Shown here: in pieces, positions 21,246-29,138 of the stretch | How positions within the stretch are numbered: position 1 is the first letter of the stretch | Layout of the letters: each line of letters opens with the position of its first letter | From: Propioniciclava sp. | GTDB taxonomy: Bacteria; Actinomycetota; Actinomycetes; Propionibacteriales; Propionibacteriaceae | DNA: 64,000 nucleotides | NCBI RefSeq assembly: GCF_029977985.1 | Contig: NZ_JARKOT010000116.1 | Location: 1 to 64,000 of the forward strand | Direction of reading: 5' to 3' | Position numbers and translations under genes: made by a program | Notes under the pieces: model-generated | Told to the model about the DNA's origin: nothing | Databases searched by the model: none | The model's input: the letters and a program-made list of their open reading frames with translations, nothing else

Positions 21246-21335
21246 CTAGGGTATCGGACGCCCGCCCTCCGGCAGGCAGGGCGCGCGATTGCCCCCGGAC
21301 CGTGGCGTCGACCGACCCGGCCCCGCCCGCCTCGC

Positions 21336-21341
21336 TACCCT
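21336..21341 (+). promoter_or_regulatory. -10-like box of the YfhO-like gene
   Basis: TACCCT followed by 6 bases and ATG 21348, again without a visible ribosome binding site. Confidence 0.4.
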
Positions 21342-21347
21342 GTCGCC

Positions 21348-23564
21348 ATGCCCGCCGCGAGGCCAGACGCCGACTCCGCCCCCCGTCCGCCCGATCGTGC
21401 GGGCCACCGCCTGGCCGGGGTCGCCTGGCCGCTCGGACTCGCCATCTCGGTGGCGCTCTGCGCGCTCATCCCCCTGCTCGGCAACCCCAACTTCTATTTC
21501 TATGCCGACACCCCCGAGGGGGCGTTCGGGCAGTGGTACGAGCTCGGCCAGCACGTGCGGGCCGGCAATCTCCCCCTCATGAACCCGGCGGTCTGGATGG
21601 CCGGCAACTACGTGGCCGAGGGGCAATGGGGGCTCTTCAATCCGTTCGTCCTCGCGGTCGCCCTGGCGGTGTCCGCCGCCCCGGACGCCGTCGCCATCAG
21701 CAGCGCGGTCAAGATCGTGACGCTGGTGATCGGTGCCCTCGGGGCGTACACGTTGGCACGCGAGGTGGGCGCCAGCAGGGCGTGGGCGTTCGTCGCCGGT
21801 GTCGGCGCCCCCTTCGCCGGCTTCACCTTGTTCATGGACGCCTCGAGTTGGGTGACCAACCAGTTCGTCTGGGCCTTCTGGCTGTGGTCCGCCGCGGCCA
21901 TCCTGGCTCATGCACGCCGTGGGGTGGGGTTCTGGGCGCCCGCCGTGGCCACCTACCTGCTGGTCACCGTGGGGTACCTGCAGGGCACCGTCATGCTGAT
22001 CCTCTTCTATGTCGTCTCCCTGGGCGAAGCCGGGGTACGCCGCCAGTGGGACCGTTTCGGACGCATCTTCCTGACCGGTGTGGCAGCCGGGCTCGTGGCC
22101 TTCGCCGTCTACCTGCCGGGCTTGCTCACATCCTCGGTGACCACGCGCACCTCGAGCGTGAAGAACGACGGGTTCATGGTGCTCACCATGACCGGCCTGG
22201 CCACAGCAGGGACGCCATCGTCCGCCGGGCCGTTGAGCGGATGGTGGGGCGAGTTCAGCGACATCCCCCTCCTCTACATCGCCTGGTTCCTGCCCCTCCT
22301 CGCCCTCACGGTCCCCTCGGACTGGCGGGGCCGCACGGGGGCGTCCACGGTGGCGATCTTCACGGCCGTCGCGACCCTGTGGGCCATGGGTCCCTCCGAG
22401 ATGGGTCCGCTGCGTTTCCCCGTCCGCACCATGCCGTGGGTGGCGACGGGCGTGCTCGTCCTGGGGGCGGTGGCATGGACGGCCCGTAGCCAGCGCCGCG
22501 CACGCTCGATCCAGGGCTTGGTCGCCGCGTGGACCCTCGCCGGGATCGGCATGTGGCTCACCTATGCGACCACACCGGACCAGGGGCGCAGGATCGGCCT
22601 GTTCGGACTCGTCACGCTCGGCGGACTCGCCGTCGGCTGGTGGCTGCTGGGCGCGCCCGCCCGACGCGCCCGTGTGCTGGCGGCTCCCCTCGCGCTCGCG
22701 GTCGTGTCCGTGATCGTGCTGGGCATGCAGACGCGCGTCTACGCCCCCCAACTGCAATCGCGCGCCGACTACCCGGCCGCCACCCTCGCCTACCAACAGG
22801 CGATGCCGGACGCGCACGGGGACGGGATCGTCGTCGGCAACCCCCTCGAGCTCGGCGATGCCCTGTTCGACTCGACCGTCTTCGGGAACTCCTGGTATCT
22901 CGAGGACCAGGTCTCGGTGCAGAACGTCTACACCCCGGTCGGCTTCGCCACCTACTCGCAGGATCTCTGCCTACTCTACGACGGCCGCACCTGCCCGGAA
23001 CTGGCGACCCGGCTGTTCGAGACCGATCCCACGACGGGCCTTCCCCTCGCGGACCTCCTCTCCCTCGACACCGTCCAGGTCCTGGCCACCGACGGCGTGA
23101 CCCCCGCCCAGCTCCGGGCACTCCCCACCCCTGCCGGCTGGTCGGTCTCGTCCGCGACAGACGCGTCACTCACGTGGACGCGGGAACAACCCACCGCGCC
23201 TGCCGGCGCAGTGACCTGGTCGTCGCCAGGCGTCACGGTGGTCGAGGAGGATCACGGCGATCTGGACGTCGACCTGAGCGTGACCGCGCCGCAGGGGGGC
23301 ACCGTCGTGCTGAGCCGCCTCGCGTGGCCGGGCTACGGCGTCCGCGGCGCGAGTCTGGGTGCACCGCTCCGGGGGTACCTGGTGACGCTCGAGGTGCCCG
23401 CCTCTCCGGACCCGCAATCCGTCACCCTGTCGTGGCGTCCGCCCGGCTGGAGCGCTGTGCTCGCGGCCTTCGCCGGATTCGCGCTCCTGACAGTGGGGGC
23501 GTCGCTCTGGCCGCTCCTGCCCCGTCACAAGATGGGGCCTCGTCGCGCCGCCCCCGTATCCTGA
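21348..23564 (+). CDS. Large polytopic membrane protein, YfhO/GT-C-like
   Basis: A 738-residue protein with about twelve membrane segments. After the first helix the periplasmic loop reads FYADTPEGAFGQWYELGQHV and NLPLMNPAVWMAGNYVAEGQ, the pattern of GT-C glycosyltransferases and YfhO proteins (acidic pair after TM1, then PLxNP and an EGQWG turn). Residues 460-690 form a soluble extracellular domain (PQLQSRADYPAATLAYQQAM), followed by a final helix near 700-725. YfhO-type proteins transfer sugars from undecaprenyl-phosphate sugars to cell-wall polymers. It diverges from glf with 168 bases between starts, so it may decorate the exported galactofuran. No donor or acceptor can be read directly. 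Confidence 0.65.
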   Translation: MPAARPDADSAPRPPDRAGHRLAGVAWPLGLAISVALCALIPLLGNPNFYFYADTPEGAFGQWYELGQHVRAGNLPLMNPAVWMAGNYVAEGQWGLFNPFVLAVALAVSAAPDAVAISSAVKIVTLVIGALGAYTLAREVGASRAWAFVAGVGAPFAGFTLFMDASSWVTNQFVWAFWLWSAAAILAHARRGVGFWAPAVATYLLVTVGYLQGTVMLILFYVVSLGEAGVRRQWDRFGRIFLTGVAAGLVAFAVYLPGLLTSSVTTRTSSVKNDGFMVLTMTGLATAGTPSSAGPLSGWWGEFSDIPLLYIAWFLPLLALTVPSDWRGRTGASTVAIFTAVATLWAMGPSEMGPLRFPVRTMPWVATGVLVLGAVAWTARSQRRARSIQGLVAAWTLAGIGMWLTYATTPDQGRRIGLFGLVTLGGLAVGWWLLGAPARRARVLAAPLALAVVSVIVLGMQTRVYAPQLQSRADYPAATLAYQQAMPDAHGDGIVVGNPLELGDALFDSTVFGNSWYLEDQVSVQNVYTPVGFATYSQDLCLLYDGRTCPELATRLFETDPTTGLPLADLLSLDTVQVLATDGVTPAQLRALPTPAGWSVSSATDASLTWTREQPTAPAGAVTWSSPGVTVVEEDHGDLDVDLSVTAPQGGTVVLSRLAWPGYGVRGASLGAPLRGYLVTLEVPASPDPQSVTLSWRPPGWSAVLAAFAGFALLTVGASLWPLLPRHKMGPRRAAPVS
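23557..23562 (+). promoter_or_regulatory. -10 box of the patatin gene
   Basis: TATCCT, 7 bases, ATG 23570. It overlaps the last codons of the YfhO-like gene, so the patatin can be expressed separately despite the 5-base gap. Confidence 0.45.
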
Positions 23565-23569
23565 CATCC

Positions 23570-24568
23570 ATGCAGATCGCGCTGGCCCTGGGCTCCGGAG
23601 GCGCTCGCGGGTACGCGCACATCGGGGTCATCGACGAATTGACTGCGCGCGGACACGAAATCGTGGCCGTGTCCGGTTCGTCGATGGGCTCCATCGTGGG
23701 CGGACTCCATGCGGCCGGGAAGCTCGAACCCTACTGCACCTGGGTTGAGACCCTCACCCAGCGCGACGTGTGGATGCTCCTCGACCCCGCGTTCTCCGGT
23801 CCGGGTGTCTTCTGGGGGCGGCGCGTCATGGACCGGGTCGCCGAGCTCCTCGAGGGCGTCACGATCGAGGAGTTGCCCATCCCCTTCACGGCGGTCGCAA
23901 CCGACCTGACCGCGTCCCGCGAGGTGTGGTTCCAGCGCGGATCGGTGGCCATGGCCATGCGCGCGTCCATCGGCATCCCGAGCGTGTTCACGCCCGTCAT
24001 GCTGCACGGGCGCCTCCTGGCCGACGGCGGCATCCTCAATCCCGTGCCGGTCGACCCCCTCCTCGGAACACCGGCCGACCTGACCCTCGCCGTCAGCCTG
24101 TCGGGGCCGCACAACAGCCGGACGAGCCAGCAGCCGGTGAGCGAGACGGCGGACTCGGGCGTTCTGGGTGAGATCACCGGCCGTCTGCGCGGAGTCATGG
24201 AGTCCGAACAGGTGCGGGGCGTCCTCGACTGGTGGCAGTCGCGGTTCGCGTCCGAGCAGCCGGGTGAACCCCGGCTCGAGGCGTCCGACCCCGCCGGTCC
24301 GGGCGACCCGGACGCCACCGCCTCCCCCAGGAGCCTCGAGGAGTTCGACGCGCTCCCCCGCGGGCTGCGGACCTCCGACGTCGTCAGCAAGACGCTCGAC
24401 ACCACCCAAGCGCTCATCACGCGGTTCCGGATGGCCGCCAGCCCGCCCGACATCCTCGTCGAGGTGGCCCAGAACGCGGCCAGCACCTTCGACTTCCACC
24501 GCGCCTCGGAACTCATCGCGCTGGGGCGCGAGAAGGCCGCGGCGGCCCTCGACGAGGCGGGTCTCTGA
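23570..24568 (+). CDS. Patatin-like phospholipase (RssA type)
   Basis: A 332-residue protein. The oxyanion motif is LALGSGGARGYAHIGVI, the nucleophile elbow is VSGSSMGSIVGG (G-x-S-x-G, Ser about residue 41), and the dyad aspartate is in LLADGGILNPVPVDPL (DGG). That is a complete Ser-Asp patatin core of the bacterial RssA/YchK type. Residues 190-290 form a charged, Pro/Asp-rich extension (EQPGEPRLEASDPAGPGDPD) that looks disordered. No signal peptide is seen, so it acts inside the cell, probably on membrane lipids. It is 5 bases after the YfhO-like gene and convergent with the SDR gene 12 bases downstream. Confidence 0.88.
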   Translation: MQIALALGSGGARGYAHIGVIDELTARGHEIVAVSGSSMGSIVGGLHAAGKLEPYCTWVETLTQRDVWMLLDPAFSGPGVFWGRRVMDRVAELLEGVTIEELPIPFTAVATDLTASREVWFQRGSVAMAMRASIGIPSVFTPVMLHGRLLADGGILNPVPVDPLLGTPADLTLAVSLSGPHNSRTSQQPVSETADSGVLGEITGRLRGVMESEQVRGVLDWWQSRFASEQPGEPRLEASDPAGPGDPDATASPRSLEEFDALPRGLRTSDVVSKTLDTTQALITRFRMAASPPDILVEVAQNAASTFDFHRASELIALGREKAAAALDEAGL

Positions 24569-24580
24569 CGCCCGTCCGGC

Positions 24581-25387
24581 TCAGTGGGTGGCGAAACCCC
24601 CGGCGACGTCGAGCGTGATGCCCGTGATCCATGCCGCGGCGTCCGAGGCCAGGAACAACACGGCCGAGACCACGTCGTCCGGTTGCCCGATCCGGCCCAG
24701 CGGAATGACCGACGCCGCGCCGCGCCGTTGCTCCTCGGACGCCGTGGCCCACCGCTCGTTCTCCACGGTCGACGGGGCGACGCAGTTGACCCGGACGCCC
24801 CGGGGTGCCAACTCCACGCCCAGGTGCCGGGTCAACGAGACCACGCCCGCCTTGGCCGCCGCGTAGGCGGCGTTGGAGCGGCCTGCCTGCCGGCCGGCCG
24901 ACGACGCCATGGTGACGACGACACCCCGGGTGGTGAGGAGATCCGGCAGGAAGGCCCGGATCGTGAGGAAGGTCGAGGTGAGATCTGACTCCAGCACCTG
25001 ACGCCAGTGCGCCGGGGTCTCCTCCACGCTGGGCACCGGGAATCCGCTGCCACCGGCGAAGGCGCACAGCAGGGACACCGGCCCCATCTCCTCGCGCACG
25101 CGTGCGGCGGCGGCAGCCAGGGCGTCGGCGTCCGTGCAGTCGGTCGGGACGGCGAGCGACCTCTCCACCCCCGCGGCGACGTCGGCGAGCCGCTGGCCGT
25201 CGCGGGCCACGAGGGCGACCGACACTCCTTGGGCGGCCAGCGCCCGGGCCGTGGCCGCGCCGATGCCCCGCGAGGCACCGGTCACGACCGCGACCCGGCC
25301 GGCCAGGTCGGCGAACGAAGCGACCACCGTCTCCCCCGGCCCCGCGCCGCCGGTCCCGACTCCCCCACCGACGACGTGCTCAGACAT
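24581..25387 (-). CDS. Short-chain dehydrogenase/reductase
   Basis: A 268-residue SDR with a 26-residue Gly-rich N-terminal leader before the Rossmann fold. The cofactor motif is VAVVTGASRGIGAATARAL (TGxxxGxG), VARDG suggests NADP(H), the central motif is LCAFAGGSG in place of the usual NNAG, and the active site is SSAGRQ...YAAAKAG (Tyr-x-x-x-Lys). The C-terminus ITLDVAGGFATH is the usual end of the family. Its ATG overlaps the end of the flavin monooxygenase gene by 8 bases, so the two are coupled and probably share a small-molecule substrate and TetR control. Confidence 0.85.
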   Translation of the reverse strand: MSEHVVGGGVGTGGAGPGETVVASFADLAGRVAVVTGASRGIGAATARALAAQGVSVALVARDGQRLADVAAGVERSLAVPTDCTDADALAAAAARVREEMGPVSLLCAFAGGSGFPVPSVEETPAHWRQVLESDLTSTFLTIRAFLPDLLTTRGVVVTMASSAGRQAGRSNAAYAAAKAGVVSLTRHLGVELAPRGVRVNCVAPSTVENERWATASEEQRRGAASVIPLGRIGQPDDVVSAVLFLASDAAAWITGITLDVAGGFATH

Positions 25388-26582
25388 GGCGCACCTCCGG
25401 CAGTTCGTAGGCGGACGCCTTCGCGAGCGCCCGTGCGACGAAGCCCAGCATGAGGTCGGTGAACGGCAGCGCGTTCAGCACTCGAAGCGCCGTCAGGGTC
25501 GACGTCACGGCCTTCTCCGAGCCCATGACCATGCGCTTGAGGTTGCTGGGCCCCAGCTTCTGGTTGCCGTCGACGAAGCCCCGCAGCGCGGCCTCGGCGC
25601 GGTGCAGCGCGTCCGGCACCGCGTCCGGCGTGGCGCGCAACTTTGCGACCGTCACGTAGGCCGTGACGAGCGCGAGCGTCGTCCCCTGCCCGGAGGCCGG
25701 CGAGGCGCACGCCGCGGCGTCCCCGATGAGCCCGACGCGGCCGGACGACCACCGATCCAGCTTCACCTGGGCGACGGCGTCCAAGTAGACGTCGTCGGCC
25801 GTCTCGAGGGCGGCGAGGATCTCGGGCAGGCGCCACCCGGCGTCGGCGTACCGCTCGCGCAGGAAGGCGACCTGCGCCGGGCGGTCGCGCGGCAGCGGCC
25901 CGTCGTGGGTGAACAGGAGCATCGCGCGCGCCCGAGGCTGGGTGGCCGTGGCGTACAGCAGCGCGGTGCGGCCGGCGGTGACGAACGTGGTCTCCTCGTT
26001 GGTCAGGCCCATCGAGGTCGGCATCGTCACCACCCCGATCGCGTGGCCCAGCGGGTGCACCGCGTCGGCGGAACCGATGCCCGCCAGGCCCCGGGTGGCC
26101 GAGTGCAGCCCGTCGGCGCCGAGCACGACCGCGTAGGTGTCCTCGGTGCCGTCCGAGAACCTCACCCGGACGCCGTCGGCTCCCTCGGTGAACCCGGTCG
26201 CCTGGGTGCCGAACCGGACGGGGCCGGCCGCCTCGGCGAGGAGACGGACGAGGTCACCGCGCTCGAGTTCCACGTCCTCGCCCAGGCGGCCGCCGAAGGT
26301 GTCCCCGCCCATGGCGGCGACGGTGCGTCCCTCCGCGGTGACGACCGAGCCCGCCCGCACATGGCAGGCCCGTTCGCGGGCGGCGTCCAAGAGACCGAGG
26401 CGCCTCAGCACCTCGACACCGGCGCCGCGGGCGTCCACCTTGTAGCCGCCGGTGCGCAGCTCGGGGGCGCGTTCGATGGCCTCGACCTGCCACCCGTGGC
26501 GGCGCAGCAGGGCGGCGGCGGTCAGGCCGGCGACGCCGGCGCCGACGACCAGGGCCGTCCGATTACTGTGAATCTCGTTCAT
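25380..26582 (-). CDS. FAD-dependent monooxygenase (TetX/PgaE-like group A)
   Basis: A 400-residue group A flavin hydroxylase. The FAD motif is TALVVGAGVAGLTAAALLRR (GxGxxG), followed by LRTGGYKVDARGAG, the second FAD/NADPH motif VVLGADGLHSATRGLAG (the DG motif), and RVGLIGDAAACASPASGQG (the GD motif). All are intact. The family includes TetX tetracycline oxidases and aromatic hydroxylases of polyketide pathways; the substrate here is unknown. ATG 26582 faces the TetR gene across only 25 AT-rich bases and has no Shine-Dalgarno sequence. TATCTT 8 bases upstream could be its -10 box. Confidence 0.85.
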   Translation of the reverse strand: MNEIHSNRTALVVGAGVAGLTAAALLRRHGWQVEAIERAPELRTGGYKVDARGAGVEVLRRLGLLDAARERACHVRAGSVVTAEGRTVAAMGGDTFGGRLGEDVELERGDLVRLLAEAAGPVRFGTQATGFTEGADGVRVRFSDGTEDTYAVVLGADGLHSATRGLAGIGSADAVHPLGHAIGVVTMPTSMGLTNEETTFVTAGRTALLYATATQPRARAMLLFTHDGPLPRDRPAQVAFLRERYADAGWRLPEILAALETADDVYLDAVAQVKLDRWSSGRVGLIGDAAACASPASGQGTTLALVTAYVTVAKLRATPDAVPDALHRAEAALRGFVDGNQKLGPSNLKRMVMGSEKAVTSTLTALRVLNALPFTDLMLGFVARALAKASAYELPEVRHV

Positions 26583-26607
26583 GGAAAGAGAAGATATAGT
26601 GAATTCC
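26583..26607. promoter_or_regulatory. Divergent 25-base promoter between TetR gene and flavin monooxygenase
   Basis: The only clearly AT-rich stretch in the area. Reading right, TATAGT (26595-26600) stands 7 bases before ATG 26608. Reading left, TATCTT stands 8 bases before ATG 26582 and overlaps the first box. Both mRNAs could be leaderless, and a TetR bound here would block both. Confidence 0.55.
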
Positions 26608-27294
26608 ATGCAGAGTAAAGAGGGTGCCGCTCCACCGCGCGGGCTCGGCGAGCTGTGGGGGATCTCCGGGCGCGGTGCACGTGGCCCCAAGGCGCGCCAC
26701 AGCACCCGCGACGTGGGGGCGGCCGCCGTTCGGCTGGCCGACCGGTCCGGACTGGAATCGGTCACCCTAGGCGCCGTGGCCGCCGAACTCGGCCTCACGA
26801 CGACCGCCCTGTACCGCTACGTCGACGCCAAGGAAGACCTCCTCGAGCTCATGCTCGATGCCGCCTTCGGGGCGCCCCCGACGCTCGGCGGCCCGACGTG
26901 GCAGGAGCGCGCCCGCGCCTGGGCGCTGGCGCTGGCCGACTGCTACCGGCGCCACCCGTGGCTAGGGCTCGTCCGCGTGACCGGCGTGCCGCGGCGGCCG
27001 AGCCTGTACGCCTGGACCGACGCCCTGGTCGGCTCCCTCGACGACGCGCCCGCCGGGCTCGACCGCATGCGCCTGGCCCTCCTCCTGGACGCCGTGGTGC
27101 GCGGCCTCGCCGTGGTCGGCGGAGGCGACGAACCGCCGCCCTTGTGGCTCGCCGAGGCGATCGGACGCCGCCACCCACGGCTGGCCGCCGAGCTCGCGCG
27201 CGACTGGTCCGACACCGAGGACGAACTCAGAGCCGCCGTCGACGTCGTGCTGCGCGGCGTGGCCGCACAGGAGCCGGCCCAGGCAGCGCCATGA
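26608..27294 (+). CDS. TetR family regulator (TetR_C_1 type)
   Basis: A 228-residue repressor. The DNA-binding domain (residues about 25-75) contains GLESVTLGAVAAELGLTTTALYRYVDAKEDLLELML, with recognition helix TTALYRYV. The C-terminal ligand domain (PTWQERARAWALALADCYRRHPWLGL) matches the tetracycline-repressor-like C-terminal family. ATG 26608 is preferred because TATAGT sits 7 bases ahead; an in-frame ATG at 26581 would add nine residues and overlap the divergent gene. It is divergent from the monooxygenase/SDR pair and is the obvious candidate to control it in response to the monooxygenase substrate. Confidence 0.87.
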   Translation: MQSKEGAAPPRGLGELWGISGRGARGPKARHSTRDVGAAAVRLADRSGLESVTLGAVAAELGLTTTALYRYVDAKEDLLELMLDAAFGAPPTLGGPTWQERARAWALALADCYRRHPWLGLVRVTGVPRRPSLYAWTDALVGSLDDAPAGLDRMRLALLLDAVVRGLAVVGGGDEPPPLWLAEAIGRRHPRLAAELARDWSDTEDELRAAVDVVLRGVAAQEPAQAAP

Positions 27295-27337
27295 GCCGCG
27301 ACCTCGCGGCGCCACCGGATGCGGCGGGCGCAGTCGG

Positions 27338-28105
27338 TCAGGCCGCTTGACCCGTCACCAGCAGGACCATGGGCACCACCGAGAAGGACAGGTTCGTCAC
27401 GACGTGGGCGATCACCAGCGGCCACAGCGTGCGGGGGTGCCGGCGCCGGATCAGCGCGGCCGTGAGGCCCCAGAGAAAGAAGGCGGCGAGGTAGGCGGGG
27501 ATGCCCGCGAGGCTCTGGGCCACGAACAGGTGCTGGATCGCGAACCCGACGCTGGGCACCCAGACCGCCCACGCGCGGCGTCCGGACGCCTCGAACGCGC
27601 CTTGGGCGTAGCCGCGGTAGTACAACTCCTCGATCGGTGCGTTGACGAAGGGGAACACGAGCCCGACCGCGGCGACGGCCCACATCCAGGGCCCTCCCGG
27701 AAGCACGACGGGCGGGGTGAACACCTCGCCGATGCGCCCGAAGCCGCCCGCCGTCGCGGTCGCGACGAGGGTGAGCCCCACTGAGAACGGCACGAAGAGC
27801 ACGACGGCCCAGAGCAGGCCCCAGGCGAGGTCGGCCGGACGCCAGCGCCCGAGCAGGTCGCCGAAACCTCGGCCCTCGGCACGCAACCGCCGGGCGAGGA
27901 TCCACCAGCAGAGCAGGTTCACCGCGGTGAAGGTGGCCACGGAGACCTGCCCGACCGCCTGCCAGTTCCAGCCGGCGAGGGTGAGGATCGCTGCGGCGAC
28001 GGCGGTCCCGGCGAGCAGGAGCGGCGTCCGGAGGAAGGAGGAGACGATGCCGTCGCGGACGCCGGAGGTGCGGAGGGCAGGGACGGTGGGAACGGTGAGT
28101 GTCAT
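27338..28105 (-). CDS. CPBP family intramembrane metalloprotease (Abi/CAAX-like)
   Basis: A 255-residue membrane protein with seven or eight hydrophobic segments. The catalytic motif NAPIEELYYRGYAQGAF gives the EExxxR signature; the second motif FAIQHLFVAQ supplies the FxxxH histidine, and IAHVVTNLSF the third (HxxxN). All active-site residues are present. The family comprises CAAX prenyl proteases and bacteriocin self-immunity proteins. Its ATG overlaps the winged-helix regulator stop (ATGA). It is the last gene of a three-gene unit controlled from the palindromes at 28983-29024. Confidence 0.88.
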   Translation of the reverse strand: MTLTVPTVPALRTSGVRDGIVSSFLRTPLLLAGTAVAAAILTLAGWNWQAVGQVSVATFTAVNLLCWWILARRLRAEGRGFGDLLGRWRPADLAWGLLWAVVLFVPFSVGLTLVATATAGGFGRIGEVFTPPVVLPGGPWMWAVAAVGLVFPFVNAPIEELYYRGYAQGAFEASGRRAWAVWVPSVGFAIQHLFVAQSLAGIPAYLAAFFLWGLTAALIRRRHPRTLWPLVIAHVVTNLSFSVVPMVLLVTGQAA

Positions 28106-28395
28106 GAAAGGTCTCCTTCGAGGAGCCGCAGCAGTTCCGCGCGGTAGGCGGCGAACGCGCTGCGGCCGCTGGGGGTGAGGGCGATCGTGGTCGAGGAGGC
28201 CCGACCGCGACCGGAGGTGCGGACGACGACGTAGCCGGCGTCCTCGAGCTTGCGGACGTGGGTGGTGAGGTTGCCGGCCGTGAGTTCGGTGATGGACTGG
28301 AGGGCGGGGAAGCGCAGAGCGTCCCCCTTTGCGAGCGTCGCCAGCGTGGTGACGATGGCCAGGCGCGCGGGGGCGTGGATGACGGGGTCGATCAT
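28102..28395 (-). CDS. Winged-helix transcriptional regulator (MarR/HTH_34-like)
   Basis: A 97-residue single-domain regulator. It starts MIDPVIHAPARLAIVTTL, has the recognition region QSITELTAGNLTTHVRKLEDAGYV and a basic wing VRTSGRGRASSTTIALT. This matches the small winged-helix family in which the first residues read D-x-x-IH-x-x-x-R. It overlaps both neighbours by 4 bases, so regulator, membrane protein and protease are coupled. The two identical-pattern palindromes upstream of the operon (28983-28995, 29012-29024) are its likely binding sites, implying self-repression. Confidence 0.87.
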   Translation of the reverse strand: MIDPVIHAPARLAIVTTLATLAKGDALRFPALQSITELTAGNLTTHVRKLEDAGYVVVRTSGRGRASSTTIALTPSGRSAFAAYRAELLRLLEGDLS

Positions 28396-28967
28396 GGCTG
28401 CCGCCCCACCAGGAACCCGCCCACGAGCAGGGCGACCGCGAGCAGGAACGCGCCGACCGACGGGCCCGGCACGAGGAACCACGCGAGGGCCACGCCGGCG
28501 GCGACGGCGGCGACGACCCGGACGCCCGGCCAGGGCTGGGCGATGGTGACGGCGGCCGAGGCGGCCGCGCCCACGGCCAGGCCGAGGCGTACGGCGTCCG
28601 ATGGGCCGACGCCGTGCGCGGCGGCCCAGACCCCGGCGGCGCCTCCGAGGAGCATGGTCAGGCCGATCGCGCCGCCGGCCCGGGCACCGGCGCGCGCCGA
28701 GACGCCCTCGACCGCCAGGCCGGTGCGCCGGGCGGTGTGCAGGCCGGTCACCGCCCCCGCCCCGCCGAACGCGAGGACGGCGCCGAGCGCGGCGACCCAC
28801 CCGGGCGAGCCGGCGGTCCATGCCTGGAGCACGGCACCGACCACGAGCCACGCCGCCGCCCAGACCCAGCAGAGCAGGCGGAGGTTCGGCATGAGCGCGG
28901 CGGCCGCCGCCACCTCGGTGCGGCGCAGCTGGGCCGCGGCTTCCGCCGGGTCGAACGTGTCGGGCAT
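28392..28967 (-). CDS. Six-helix membrane protein of unknown function, first gene of the CPBP operon
   Basis: A 191-residue protein with a hydrophilic start (MPDTFDPAEAAAQLRRTEV) and about six hydrophobic segments rich in Ala and Gly. No catalytic motif is recognisable. ATG 28967 follows a good GAGGAC site; the open frame extends about 26 codons upstream but those would cover the operator palindromes. It overlaps the regulator gene by 4 bases. Similar membrane protein + winged-helix regulator + CPBP protease sets occur in actinobacteria, with no defined role that I know of. Confidence 0.75.
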   Translation of the reverse strand: MPDTFDPAEAAAQLRRTEVAAAAALMPNLRLLCWVWAAAWLVVGAVLQAWTAGSPGWVAALGAVLAFGGAGAVTGLHTARRTGLAVEGVSARAGARAGGAIGLTMLLGGAAGVWAAAHGVGPSDAVRLGLAVGAAASAAVTIAQPWPGVRVVAAVAAGVALAWFLVPGPSVGAFLLAVALLVGGFLVGRQP

Positions 28968-28982
28968 GGGGTCCTCACAAAC

Positions 28983-28995
28983 TTTGCGATGCAAA
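28983..28995. promoter_or_regulatory. Operator palindrome 1 (TTTGCGATGCAAA)
   Basis: A 5-bp inverted repeat TTTGC/GCAAA around a 3-base centre, 16 bases upstream of the membrane-protein ATG. It is the first of two near-identical sites and is a likely binding site of the winged-helix regulator. Confidence 0.65.
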
Positions 28996-29011
28996 TTTCG
29001 CTGAGCTTTAG

Positions 29012-29024
29012 TTTGCGTTGCAAA
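29012..29024. promoter_or_regulatory. Operator palindrome 2 (TTTGCGTTGCAAA)
   Basis: The same TTTGC-N3-GCAAA pattern, with centres 29 bases from the first copy. The outer flanks (AACTTTGC and GCAAAGTT) also pair across the two sites. It lies between the divergent CPBP operon and purU. Confidence 0.65.
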
Positions 29025-29124
29025 GTTCGTCCCGTCAAGCGCCACCGCTGCCCGCGTGCGGCGGTCCAGCGCTCGGTGCCGCCACCGGTCGACCGACCCC
29101 CGCAGGGAGCGGCGGCGTCCGGGC

Positions 29125-29130
29125 TAGAAT
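29125..29130 (+). promoter_or_regulatory. -10 box of purU, probably leaderless
   Basis: TAGAAT, 8 bases, then GTG 29139. No ribosome binding site lies between them. Confidence 0.55.
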
Positions 29131-29138
29131 CGTCGGTC

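Noticed and set aside
24581-27294. Natural-product gene cluster (flavin monooxygenase, SDR, TetR)
   Set aside because: No core biosynthetic enzyme is nearby; the trio fits a small detoxification unit.
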